Origin: Planctomycetaceae bacterium
GTDB taxonomy: Bacteria > Planctomycetota > Planctomycetia > Planctomycetales > Planctomycetaceae
DNA: 34,345 nucleotides
Assembly (NCBI GenBank): GCA_018699955.1
Contig: JABISG010000168.1
Location: 1-34,345, forward strand
Direction: 5' to 3'
Shown here: positions 8,056 through 16,485 of the stretch, piece by piece
How the letters are laid out: each line of letters begins with the position of its first letter
Numbering within the stretch: position 1 is the stretch's first letter
Notes under the pieces: generated by a model
Seen by the model: the letters and a program-made list of their open reading frames with translations, nothing else
What the model was told of the DNA's origin: nothing
Databases searched by the model: none
Program-made: the position numbers and the translations under genes

Positions 8056-9372
8056 ATGCTTCCCGGATCTTGTGACGGCGTTGATCGGCGAAACTTTCTG
8101 CGTGTCGGCTCAATCGCTGGCTTGAGTCTCGCCGAAGCGATGCGGTTCGAACATCTCTGTGCGGCAGAGTCGAAACGGAACGACATCAACTGCATTTTTC
8201 TGTTTGTCCTCGGAGGGATGCCCCAACAGGATATGTGGGACTTGAAACCCGATGCCCCTGCCGAAATCCGCGGCGACTTCCGGCCAATTGACACAGCGGT
8301 CCCCGGAATTCAGGTCTCCGATGTGTTGCCCAAAATCTCTCGCGTCACCGACAAGTTCTCGATTCTCCGCAGTATGACGCACGGCGATTCGGACCACGGT
8401 CGCGGCTTTCACATCATGATGACCGGCCGGAAAGCTGGAGCCGGCGACTTCAATACCGGACCGAAGAACAACAACCAGCATCCGTCGGTCGGTTCGATGG
8501 TGGCGCGTTTAGGAGAAACCGGCGCGCTGCCGCCGTACATCTCTGTGCCGAACTACTTAAACAGTGGCGGACCGTCGTTTCTGGGCCCGAGTTACGGCCC
8601 GTTTGTTATCGAAGCCGATCCGGCTGCCCCCGAATTTGCAGTCCGCGACATCGCTTTGCCGGTCGGAGTGACCGGCGACCGCAGCCAACGCCGCCGCGCT
8701 GCCCTCCGCGAAATCAACCGGTTCGAGCGGCGCGTCGAAGAAGTCAGCCGACAGGAACGCGCCTTCGATGTGTTTTACAAAAAAGCCTACAACCTGATGA
8801 CCTCCGCAGCGGCCAAGCGGGCATTCGACATCAGCCGCGAATCGGACAAGGTCCGCGACGAATACGGCATGACCAGTGCCGGTCAATGCTGCCTGTTAGC
8901 GCGGCGGTTGGTGGAGGCGGGTTGCCGATTTGTCAGCATCGAAAACGGCCACTGGGATACACATCGCAAGAACACTTACAGTCTCCGCGAACTGCTTTGC
9001 CCCTCGTTCGATCAAGCGGTACCGGCTTTGTTGAACGATTTGGAGCAGCGCGGGCTGCTGGAAAAGACACTGGTCGTCGTCACAACCGAGTTCGGCCGCA
9101 CACCGCGCATCAACGAGTTAAAAGGCCGCGATCACTGGCCCAATGCGTTCTCAATTCTGATGGCCGGGGCCGGCCTGAAGGTGGGCCAGACGGTTGGAGC
9201 AACCGACAAGCAAGCCGGCTTCGTCACCGACCGCCCCATCACGCCGGCCGACATGGCGGCGACGATACTGCGCACGCTGGGCATCGACCACACAAAAATC
9301 ATGCACACCCCACTGGGCCGCCCCGTGCGGTTGGTCGATGGCGGAAACCCGGTCACCGAATTGTTCGCGTAA
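8056..9372 (+). CDS. DUF1501 family protein
   Basis: A 438-residue protein starting at an ATG with GGAG 7 nt upstream. The leader contains DRRNFLR, a close match to the Tat consensus, so export in folded form is likely. DUF1501 landmarks are present: FVLGGMPQQDMWDLKPDAP near residue 55, MTHGDSDHGRGFH near 112, TTEFGRTP with E345, and GRDHWPN from residue 357. The fold is thought to resemble alkaline phosphatases and sulfatases, and the Asp/His residues in these motifs could bind metal; this is inference. It lies 37 nt after its DUF1549/DUF1553 partner and 92 nt before the PPC-repeat gene, forming one operon. Confidence 0.93.
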   Translation: MLPGSCDGVDRRNFLRVGSIAGLSLAEAMRFEHLCAAESKRNDINCIFLFVLGGMPQQDMWDLKPDAPAEIRGDFRPIDTAVPGIQVSDVLPKISRVTDKFSILRSMTHGDSDHGRGFHIMMTGRKAGAGDFNTGPKNNNQHPSVGSMVARLGETGALPPYISVPNYLNSGGPSFLGPSYGPFVIEADPAAPEFAVRDIALPVGVTGDRSQRRRAALREINRFERRVEEVSRQERAFDVFYKKAYNLMTSAAAKRAFDISRESDKVRDEYGMTSAGQCCLLARRLVEAGCRFVSIENGHWDTHRKNTYSLRELLCPSFDQAVPALLNDLEQRGLLEKTLVVVTTEFGRTPRINELKGRDHWPNAFSILMAGAGLKVGQTVGATDKQAGFVTDRPITPADMAATILRTLGIDHTKIMHTPLGRPVRLVDGGNPVTELFA

Positions 9373-9385
9373 GCTGATTCGCTGA

Positions 9386-9422
9386 GGTGCAATGCACCGC
9401 AGTCACTGCGATCTGATAGATC
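9386..9422 (+). promoter_or_regulatory. three abutting perfect hairpins
   Basis: Between the DUF1501 stop and the PPC-protein start, three dyads follow one another with no spacer: GGTGC-AAT-GCACC (9386-9398), GCAG-TCA-CTGC (9399-9409) and GATCT-GAT-AGATC (9410-9422). Each has perfect arms and a 3-nt loop. They could act in mRNA processing or stability, or as protein sites. No T-run follows. Confidence 0.5.
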
Positions 9423-9464
9423 ACAGCTGCTTGAGTCCCGAAATTGCTGCTCTGGAACGCACCC

Positions 9465-11891
9465 ATGAGAACCCTTCGATCATCGGCAATCGCAATCACG
9501 GCGATCATTGCTGGCATGTTGACTGCGCCTAACGCCGCACGCGCGCAGCCCAAGCCGGGTTATTCGCCGTCGAGCACGCATATCTTTCCGGCCGGCGGAC
9601 GCCGCGGCACCAAGGTCAAAGTCAACGTGGGAGCAGAATGCATCCCGCCGGGAACTCGCTTTTATGTTTCAGGCAAGGGTGTCACCGCGCCACCGATTCT
9701 GGGTGATGAACTGCGCGCACCCGCCGAAGTTTCGGTGCGACGCAAGCCGACCGAAATCCCAATCACCCACCCCAGAGAATGGGCCTCGAAAGTCACGATC
9801 GCAGACGACGCCCAACTCGGACCAGCCTATTGGCGAGTGAGTTGTGCACAGGGTGGGACCGCGTCGCGGCCGTTCATCGTCGGCGATCTGCCGGAGTTCA
9901 TCGAAACCGAATCAAATTCTGTTCCGGCCAATGCGGAGCCGATCAAGCTGCCGGTAACGGTTAACGGCCGCATCTCGGGCGACCGCGATGTCGATCATTT
10001 TCGCTTTGTCGCCAATGCGGGCGACGTCGTCGTCTGCGAAGTCTTCGCCGGCCGGATTGGATCGCGGCTCGACCCGGTTGTCGAGCTGCTCGACTCGACG
10101 GGGCAACGCATGGCCGCCGAAGAAATCCGCATCGGCGTCGATCCGGTACTGGCCCTGCGCATCGAGAGTCCGGGCGAGTACGTTTTGCGGATCGCCCACG
10201 TCACCGTCCTCGGCGGCCCCAGCTATGTTTATCGCATCAACATTTCGACTACGCCGTTCGTGCATTACGCATTCCCTGCCGGAGGTCAAGCGGGGACAGA
10301 GCGCGACGTCGATTTCTTTGTTCTGAAAGGAACCGGGAGTCCGCAAAAACTCCGGCGACGGATTCAGTTTCCACAAGAAGTGCGTACCGATTGGTCCTAT
10401 CCCCTGCCCTCTTCGGCCACCGCACAGAAGCGACAACCGTCAGCGACGGTCGCGTTCGCCGTGGACGACATCACAAACCTTTTGGAAACCGAACCGAATA
10501 ACACCGTGGCCGACGCCGGCGAGTTAACGCTGCCGGTCACCGTCGATGGCCGCACACCACGGGCCGACGATGAGGACTGGTTCCGATTCACAGCCCAAAA
10601 GGGCGATGCCATCAGTATTCGCTGCCAACCATTTCCCGCCGGAACATCCGCGCTGCCGACATTGTTATTGGCGAATGCCGATGGCAGGCAGTTGGCCACA
10701 GTGCGCAGCATCGATACGACTGAACCGGGTTGCCGACTCGAATGGACTGCCCCCGCCGACGGATCATTTCTGCTGCGTGTGCGAGACATGCAATTCGGCG
10801 CTCGTGGCGAAGATGACTTCATTTACCGCTTGACCCTGCGAAACTCACAGCCCGACTTCAACCTCACCTTGGGGTCCGATGCGCTCGACCTGATGCAGGG
10901 AGCAAAGAACAAACTGTCGGTCACGCTGAATCGCTTTGGCGGCATGAACGGCGCCGTGAAGCTCAAGATTGAAGGATTGCCCGACGGCGTGACATTCGAG
11001 CCGGCTGAGATTCTAGCGGGCAAGAACAGTGTGTCGCTGAGTTTTAGCGCCGCCGCCGAAGTCCCCTCCCGCAGCTACATCGTGCAATTGACGGGCAGCG
11101 CACAAATAGTCGATGAGAAAGTTCAACGAACAGCGCGCGGAGCGCATCTCGGCGTTGATGCCGAGGGCGTCGGCATCGGATCGACGACGCTCGACAGCTT
11201 GCAAATAACCGTTCAGCACAAGCCGCTGTTCCGGCTGTTCTGTGCCGAGGCGTATTTGTACGCCTACCGCGGCTCGATCTTTCCCTACCAGATGGAGGTC
11301 GAGCGGCTCAACGGGTATGACGGCGAAATCATCATTCAGCAGGGAGACCGCCAGAACCGCGACATGGACGGCATAAACATCCTGAATGCCACCATTGCGA
11401 CCGGCCAGACAGAAACCATCGTTCCCATCTACCTGCCCGAAACAATGCACATCAACGTGCAGTCGCAGTCGCAATTGTATTCGCAGGCATACGCCACGTT
11501 CGTCGATGCGGCGGGACAACAACAGGCCATGCTGGTACTGTCTGAAAAACGAAACATGCTCCGTACCATGCCGACGGTGGTCAAACTGAAATCCGTCACC
11601 AACGAGGTCCGCGTGCGTCCCGGTCAAACCGTCAACTGCCGCTTACGGCTGCAGCGAACCACAAACTTCCCAGGCCCGATGCGTCTGCGATTGCGCGGAC
11701 CGAAGACTCCGCAGGGCTTCACGGTCGATGAATCGCAAATCGCCGCCGGTCAAACCGACGTGATCGTGCCGGTCAAAATCAGCGACACCGTACCCAACGG
11801 CACGCGGCAACAGCTCATCTTCCGCGGCACCGGCGAGCTTGGGAAAAACACCATCGTCACCGAAACGGCGGTCACGATCGTCGTCGAGTGA
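9465..11891 (+). CDS. secreted protein with two PPC domains
   Basis: An 808-residue protein. I chose the ATG at 9465 rather than the in-frame TTG at 9444 because it opens directly into a signal peptide (MRTLRSSAIAITAIIAGML, cleavage near ARA-Q, residue 28). Two bacterial pre-peptidase C-terminal (PPC) beta-sandwich domains are recognisable: about 146-258 (ETESNSVPANA, DVDHFRF) and about 338-460 (ETEPNNTVADA, DEDWFRF). The remainder looks like further beta-sandwich modules, and no peptidase catalytic domain is visible. PPC domains commonly serve as adhesion or carbohydrate-binding modules on exported proteins. It is third in the DUF1549/DUF1501 operon, so it is probably a surface or periplasmic partner of those proteins. 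Confidence 0.88.
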   Translation: MRTLRSSAIAITAIIAGMLTAPNAARAQPKPGYSPSSTHIFPAGGRRGTKVKVNVGAECIPPGTRFYVSGKGVTAPPILGDELRAPAEVSVRRKPTEIPITHPREWASKVTIADDAQLGPAYWRVSCAQGGTASRPFIVGDLPEFIETESNSVPANAEPIKLPVTVNGRISGDRDVDHFRFVANAGDVVVCEVFAGRIGSRLDPVVELLDSTGQRMAAEEIRIGVDPVLALRIESPGEYVLRIAHVTVLGGPSYVYRINISTTPFVHYAFPAGGQAGTERDVDFFVLKGTGSPQKLRRRIQFPQEVRTDWSYPLPSSATAQKRQPSATVAFAVDDITNLLETEPNNTVADAGELTLPVTVDGRTPRADDEDWFRFTAQKGDAISIRCQPFPAGTSALPTLLLANADGRQLATVRSIDTTEPGCRLEWTAPADGSFLLRVRDMQFGARGEDDFIYRLTLRNSQPDFNLTLGSDALDLMQGAKNKLSVTLNRFGGMNGAVKLKIEGLPDGVTFEPAEILAGKNSVSLSFSAAAEVPSRSYIVQLTGSAQIVDEKVQRTARGAHLGVDAEGVGIGSTTLDSLQITVQHKPLFRLFCAEAYLYAYRGSIFPYQMEVERLNGYDGEIIIQQGDRQNRDMDGINILNATIATGQTETIVPIYLPETMHINVQSQSQLYSQAYATFVDAAGQQQAMLVLSEKRNMLRTMPTVVKLKSVTNEVRVRPGQTVNCRLRLQRTTNFPGPMRLRLRGPKTPQGFTVDESQIAAGQTDVIVPVKISDTVPNGTRQQLIFRGTGELGKNTIVTETAVTIVVE

Positions 11892-11900
11892 GCAATCGGT

Positions 11901-11935
11901 CTGGGGGCTTCGCTCCGCTGCGACCCCAGCCACCC
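11901..11935. repeat. GGGTGGCTGGGG-type palindromic repeat, copy 1
   Basis: On the minus strand this reads GGGTGGCTGGGGTC, then a short AGCGGAG/GAAG core, then CCCCCAG. On the plus strand CTGGGG (11901-11906) pairs with CCCCAG (11924-11929). A second copy in the opposite orientation is at 30560-30604. It starts 9 nt after the PPC gene stop and could double as a terminator stem. Confidence 0.55.
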
Positions 11936-11943
11936 GAAATTTC

Positions 11944-12001
11944 TTGAACAGGAAATAACAGAGGGAACAGAGAACTCTGTTTTCTCTGTTCCCTTCTGCT
12001 C
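11944..12001 (+). terminator. 58-bp repeat copy B, likely bidirectional terminator
   Basis: It lies between the ends of two convergent genes (stops at 11891 and 12015). GGGAACAGAG (11963-11972) and CTCTGTTCCC (11984-11993) form a perfect 10-bp stem with an 11-nt loop. A competing stem, AACAGAG-AA-CTCTGTT (11966-11981), uses the loop instead. It is the second copy of the repeat at 5316-5373. The terminator role comes from position and stem strength; no classic U-tract follows. Confidence 0.5.
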
Positions 12002-12014
12002 AAAACGCATTCGC

Positions 12015-12299
12015 CTAATGCTTGTAGACCTTGTGCTGCGGGCGGCCGGAGAGAATCTGCTCTTTTCCCCAGTTGGTCACCGCGCGAAATGCGTCGCTCT
12101 GAATGAAGTCGGTAAAGGCCTGCTCTTCCGACCATTCGCTGGTGATCAAGTACGAGGCCGCATCGGCCACATCCTTCCACAGCACCGAATTACTATGGCC
12201 TTCGGCCGCTTCGAGCGCCTCGATGACCGCGGCAAACTTGTCCTCAAAATCCTGCTGCTTGCCCTCAATCACGTGATAATTCATGCCAACAGTTATCAT
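12015..12299 (-). CDS. ABM-fold protein, IsdG-like but lacking key residues
   Basis: A 94-residue protein of the dimeric ferredoxin-like ABM (antibiotic biosynthesis monooxygenase) superfamily. The segment SEEQAFTDFIQSDAFRAVT (57-75) closely resembles the same region of IsdG-type haem-degrading enzymes. Of the IsdG catalytic trio, Asn7 is present. The Trp position appears to be Phe65 and the haem-ligand His position Thr75, by my hand alignment. An IsdG-type haem oxygenase reaction is therefore doubtful, and another small-ligand or monooxygenase role is more likely. The start has GGAGG 10 nt upstream. It is encoded alone, convergent with the PPC operon and upstream of nothing obviously related. 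Confidence 0.75.
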   Translation of the reverse strand: MITVGMNYHVIEGKQQDFEDKFAAVIEALEAAEGHSNSVLWKDVADAASYLITSEWSEEQAFTDFIQSDAFRAVTNWGKEQILSGRPQHKVYKH

Positions 12300-12436
12300 G
12301 CTTCAAACGCCTCCAGTTGGGATTCGTGTCTGGTTGGTGAAATTCGTTGGCGGATGATAGTGCATGAGTGGCGAGAACGAAACCGTGCCGGTGATGGACT
12401 CGGGCCGGCGCTCGTGGTCGGGCCACTCTCCGACGA

Positions 12437-12655
12437 CTATTTCTCACCAGCGCCGTCGTCACCGTCACGTGCGCTACCGCGGCTGACAAGACCAATCACC
12501 AGAAACCCGGTCCACAGGCAATACAGCGGAAACCACATGTACCACCAGCTACCGGTGAAGACGGGAAAGATTGCGGGGAGGGCAGTTCGCAAAATCAGAT
12601 TGGGGATAGCCGTCGCGACCAAGCCAACCAAACCAATCCGTCTGTTTTTGTTCAT
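12437..12655 (-). CDS. small membrane protein, unknown
   Basis: A 72-residue ORF with a basic start (MNKNRRIG) and two hydrophobic stretches, about residues 8-32 and 38-58, followed by a charged tail (RGSARDGDDGAGEK). Composition is typical of a small inner-membrane protein with both ends on the same side. The ribosome site is weak (AGGGA about 13 nt upstream). It lies between the ABM gene and another small membrane gene on the same strand. No family recognised. Confidence 0.5.
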   Translation of the reverse strand: MNKNRRIGLVGLVATAIPNLILRTALPAIFPVFTGSWWYMWFPLYCLWTGFLVIGLVSRGSARDGDDGAGEK

Positions 12656-12719
12656 GAGATTTCATGTCCCTGGGAGTTGGCACGATGCTGCAGAAGCATG
12701 AATATTTACGATATTTGAG

Positions 12720-12989
12720 TCACGCCGGTTTGGCGAAAACAAGGCGAACAAGTGAAACGAGACAGGCAAGGAAGGCCACTCCATAAACGACGCGCCAGAC
12801 ATCATGATAGTCACCCGGCTCAAACGATGCTGCAAATCCCCACACGCAGAATAGTGCCAACAGTGCGAATACCAACGCAGCCAGATAGCGAATTGCCACC
12901 CACAAACGCGGGGCAAAGACGGCAGCGGCACCGGCTGAAAGAACGGCCACAAAACCCACAAGCAACGGGACAAGCAACTCGTTCGGCAT
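12720..12989 (-). CDS. small membrane protein with three TM segments
   Basis: An 89-residue protein starting at the ATG at 12989 (MPNELLVPLLVG), which has a strong GGAGG (13001-12997) with a 7-nt spacer. The longer in-frame start at 13043 adds a hydrophilic stretch and is less likely. Hydrophobic segments are visible at about 4-22, 30-50 and 66-86, joined by short loops, one containing SFEPGDYHDVW. It is on the same strand as the preceding small membrane gene, 64 nt apart, so the two may be co-transcribed. No family recognised. Confidence 0.65.
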   Translation of the reverse strand: MPNELLVPLLVGFVAVLSAGAAAVFAPRLWVAIRYLAALVFALLALFCVWGFAASFEPGDYHDVWRVVYGVAFLACLVSLVRLVFAKPA

Positions 12990-13147
12990 TTCCGTTCCTC
13001 CGCTCGAACTGGCCCAGGAGATTTCAGTTTCTCTTTCTGGCAAGCAACCGGGCAGGCAGAAACCGAAAGTTACGTCAATTCCACTTTGGAACAGGCGAAT
13101 TCGAGCGGCCGATGTAACGCGGAAACTCTCTCGCTACCGTTTTTTGC

Positions 13148-15829
13148 TCACTTCCCTACCGCCCGTTTCTCCCACACCGGCACTAATCGCTCGGCGTCTT
13201 CCCCGCACACGGCTGACATCTCCAGACCGCTGGCCTGTGAAATATAAAACAGTCGGCCGTTGGAAACGGCCGAGCCGAGGCATTCGCGGGAATCGACTGC
13301 GGGGCCGGTGGCGACGAGTTTGTGGTCTTTGGAGAGGTCGAGCATGTCCATGTTCGGCCCCATCAGGAACGGTTCAGAAAATGTGAACCGCGCGCAGTTG
13401 TAGTCAAGGTCGAAACGGTAGGTGATCTTGCCGGTGGCTTTGTCGAAGATGTGGCATTGGGCGCGGATGGCGTTGGAGAAAACGAACCGTTCGCCCACCG
13501 TCACGACGTTGACGGCCGAGGGAACCGGGTCGGACTTCCAAATCATCGCGCCGTCTTTCGCATTGAGGCACCAGATGTGACGGTCCTTCACCCCTTCGCG
13601 TGCCGGGTTGTAACCGCCCAGATAAAGTCGTCCGTCCTTTGCGGTCACCGTGCAGCCGGCGGTCACATGATGCTCGGTCGAGAGCCAGTTGACGTCGCCG
13701 GTTTCCGGCGCGAGTGAAGCGGTCAGCCCGTTGATGCCTGCGGGCAGTCCACGACGGCGGCGTTTGCTTGCCTGGTAGCCAAAGAACGTCGAGTAGTACA
13801 GCGTGCCGTCCATCATCGCGATGCCGCAGTCGTTGCCGCCGGAACCGTACTTGGAAAAGTCCTTCTTCCAAACCAGTTTGCCCGTTTCGATATTCCACGC
13901 CCAAATGAGCGGACGGTTGTCTTTGGGGTAGAACGGATTGTTGTGGCTGTAGATGAAGCTCATCACTTCCTTCTCGCCCGCCGTCTGTGTTGCCCGCCAT
14001 GCAAACGCCTTTTCCGAACCGGCTGCGGCATGTTCCCCAGAACCCGATGCGTAGATGGCAAGGTCGCCATGCACGACGGGCGGAAACTGTCGGCTCCAAC
14101 TGGGCGAACCGGTAAACGGGGCTTCCCACAACAGCTTGCCGGTTGCCGCATCAAGGCAGCGCAGTCGCGATTGCTTAATGCCCGCCTGCGGCACCAGTAG
14201 TTTTTCGTTGTGATACAACGGCGAGGTGAACGAGAGGTAAACGCCGGGCGAATACCGCCGCCATAACAGCCGCCCCGTTTCCTGTTCGACGGCCATAATT
14301 TGTCCCTCGGCCGTGTGCGTATACATGCGGCCGCCGCCGCAAACGGGAATGTGTTTGACCGTGCCTTCCACGCGGCGAATCCAACGCATTCGCAGCGGTG
14401 GTTTCACACCCTGCTCGTTGGCGTTGGTGCAGCCCATGTTGCCGTAGTTGGTGTACCAGTCGAATTTCGGATCGGTGAACTTGCCCGTCAACGGGCTGCG
14501 GACTTTGTGAATCGCCAGGTTCTCTTTCGGCGGCGCGGCCTTTCCATTCGGGCCGAGCACGTACAGGTAACCGTCCTCGCCGCCAAAATAAATCTGCCCG
14601 TCACACACGGCCGCCGGCGCGGAAATGGGAGTCCCGAACGGCGTCTTGAACGACCACGTTTCCCCGTTGCCGGAAAGCGGAACGACATACAAACTGCCAT
14701 CGAGACCGCCGTAGACGGCTTGGTTCTTCAACAGAATCGGTGAGCAAATCGACGGATAGCCGCCGAGATATTCCGGCTGTTCTTGTCCGGGGGAATGCCG
14801 GCAGAATCCGAAACCCTGCTCTGGACGGACGCGATAGACGTCATCACCCCGCAAACTGACCGAACTGAAACTGAGCAATCCCGGCGTATCGATGTAGGTT
14901 TGTGTGCCGGCAATGAATCCGGTCTCGACTTTGTCTCCATTGAGTTTGAGCGTTTCCACACGGCCGGCGTTGTCGCGGCGATGCCACTGCACGTAGACCT
15001 TGCCATCAGCCCCGATACTTTGACCAAACGCGGCCGGATATTCGCGTCCGTGAAAGCTGGGGATCTCGGCGACCACGCGGAGCGCAGCCTTGTCACCCGC
15101 GTCGTCGAGAAACACCGTGCGGCCTCCCGCGGGAATCACGACCGTCTTGCCGAACAGAGACAGGTTGCGGGAGCAGCAGAAGTGATCTTTCCAATTCACG
15201 CGGCCCTGCTTGTGTTCGTACCATGCCTGCCCATTCCAGCGGTCGCCGGGAAAGCCGATGACTTCCTTCACGAAATCCCACGTCCAGGCAACGCTGCCGT
15301 TCGGTTCGACGGCGTAGACTTGTGAACCAAGCGTCACAAAGTAAACCCGGTCATCGCCGACGACCGGCGCGCTAAAGATCGGATCGCGACAGTCGATCTG
15401 CTTGACAACTTCTCCCGTCGCACGATCCAGCACGTAATAGAAACCGGCCATCGTGCCGAAGTGCAGGTAGCGTCCGACGATAGCCGGCGAACTGACATTA
15501 TTGCAGTTCTCCGCGCCACCCTGCGTGGCAACTTTCCACACAACTTCCAGGCTCTTCGCATCAATGCAGAAGGCAACCCCCGAACCATCGACGACGTAAA
15601 TCCGCCCGTCGGCAATCACCGGCGACGCGTAGATTCCGTCGGTCAGCGGAACCGCTCCAACCAACCCGAGTGAAGGTCCAACACTTCGCTCAGCAACGTC
15701 CCCAGAATGACGGGCATCGTATTTGAACTGCAGCCACTCTTCACCCGCAGCCGACGCCAACGACGCAATCGCGACGAGCAGCAAGATGGCACCAGTTCCA
15801 ATCGCAACCCGACGAGTTCTCTTCAACAT
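13148..15829 (-). CDS. large secreted PQQ-type beta-propeller protein
   Basis: An 893-residue protein. I chose the ATG at 15829, with AGGAAA upstream, because it opens into a clear signal peptide (MLKRTRRVAIGTGAILLLVA). The longer reading from 16033 adds non-signal sequence. The mature protein begins with EEWLQFKYDARHSGD and contains repeated PQQ-like blades (GRIYVVDGSG, GRYLHFGTMAG, GQIYFGGEDGYLYVLG, GRLYLGGYNP). There are enough of them for two propeller units joined near the segment SPLTGKFTDPKFDW. Such repeats occur in BamB-like scaffolds and in quinoprotein dehydrogenases. I see no cytochrome motif and no clear dehydrogenase active site, so a binding or scaffold role outside the cytoplasm is the safer guess. 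Confidence 0.88.
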   Translation of the reverse strand: MLKRTRRVAIGTGAILLLVAIASLASAAGEEWLQFKYDARHSGDVAERSVGPSLGLVGAVPLTDGIYASPVIADGRIYVVDGSGVAFCIDAKSLEVVWKVATQGGAENCNNVSSPAIVGRYLHFGTMAGFYYVLDRATGEVVKQIDCRDPIFSAPVVGDDRVYFVTLGSQVYAVEPNGSVAWTWDFVKEVIGFPGDRWNGQAWYEHKQGRVNWKDHFCCSRNLSLFGKTVVIPAGGRTVFLDDAGDKAALRVVAEIPSFHGREYPAAFGQSIGADGKVYVQWHRRDNAGRVETLKLNGDKVETGFIAGTQTYIDTPGLLSFSSVSLRGDDVYRVRPEQGFGFCRHSPGQEQPEYLGGYPSICSPILLKNQAVYGGLDGSLYVVPLSGNGETWSFKTPFGTPISAPAAVCDGQIYFGGEDGYLYVLGPNGKAAPPKENLAIHKVRSPLTGKFTDPKFDWYTNYGNMGCTNANEQGVKPPLRMRWIRRVEGTVKHIPVCGGGRMYTHTAEGQIMAVEQETGRLLWRRYSPGVYLSFTSPLYHNEKLLVPQAGIKQSRLRCLDAATGKLLWEAPFTGSPSWSRQFPPVVHGDLAIYASGSGEHAAAGSEKAFAWRATQTAGEKEVMSFIYSHNNPFYPKDNRPLIWAWNIETGKLVWKKDFSKYGSGGNDCGIAMMDGTLYYSTFFGYQASKRRRRGLPAGINGLTASLAPETGDVNWLSTEHHVTAGCTVTAKDGRLYLGGYNPAREGVKDRHIWCLNAKDGAMIWKSDPVPSAVNVVTVGERFVFSNAIRAQCHIFDKATGKITYRFDLDYNCARFTFSEPFLMGPNMDMLDLSKDHKLVATGPAVDSRECLGSAVSNGRLFYISQASGLEMSAVCGEDAERLVPVWEKRAVGK

Positions 15830-16124
15830 GTTGTTTTCCTGCTCACACGGACTTTCAAGTTCAGCGGATATGACGTCCCAATAGTCTACACCGATACGAT
15901 CCAGTACAGCAAATCGACCGACCCCGGATGGGTCTGGGCTGGACGCCACATGGCATTCGTTTGAAGCGACACGACCAGTCATCCTCCCTCGATTTTGGCA
16001 CACCAACTCGGTTGAGACCGGCCGAACTACCATTCATCGCGGAGTCCAGTATACTGGCAATCCGGCGGTCTTAATCCGCTGGCTTGTTGTGGCAGGTTGC
16101 TCAACAGGCTGATCGATTCAACTC

Positions 16125-16418
16125 ATGCTCCTGGCCGATTGGCGGGGGTGTTTCATCGACGAGGCGTGCTGGATGGCCAATCTGAAGAAATACGACCCGC
16201 GGGTGGATTCGCTGGTCATGGAAACGCGGACTGCGTGGGATGCTGACGTCGGCGAGTTACCCGACGAAGACAAAACGTGGCTGTCGCAGGAATTGCACAG
16301 CAGCCCGGAAGATGCCACGACGATTCTCTATGAACGATCGCACACGGGTTTCACGCGAACCATCACCTGCACGCCGGCCGACATCGAACGGTTGTACCAG
16401 CAGAAGATGGGCGGATAG
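16125..16418 (+). CDS. hypothetical small protein
   Basis: A 97-residue ORF, no family recognised. Residues after 17 look like ordinary coding sequence: MANLKKYDPRVDSLVMETRT followed by an acidic DVGELPDEDKTW, and an ending rich in Thr/Arg then LYQQKMGG. The ATG at 16173 (81 residues) has GAGG about 9 nt upstream and may be the true start; the ATG at 16125 has no visible ribosome site. It is soluble and mildly acidic with no signal peptide. It lies 67 nt before the hydrolase gene on the same strand. Confidence 0.5.
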   Translation: MLLADWRGCFIDEACWMANLKKYDPRVDSLVMETRTAWDADVGELPDEDKTWLSQELHSSPEDATTILYERSHTGFTRTITCTPADIERLYQQKMGG

Positions 16419-16485
16419 ATTCGATTGAAACGCGGTGGCGTGCGGTCTCGATAAGTTCCAGCCTTCGTTGAACGGGGGGCCTTCG

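Noticed and set aside
15830..16033. 68-codon extension upstream of the 893-residue PQQ protein
   Set aside because: The signal peptide with a good ribosome site starts at 15829; the extension has no signal-like or conserved sequence.
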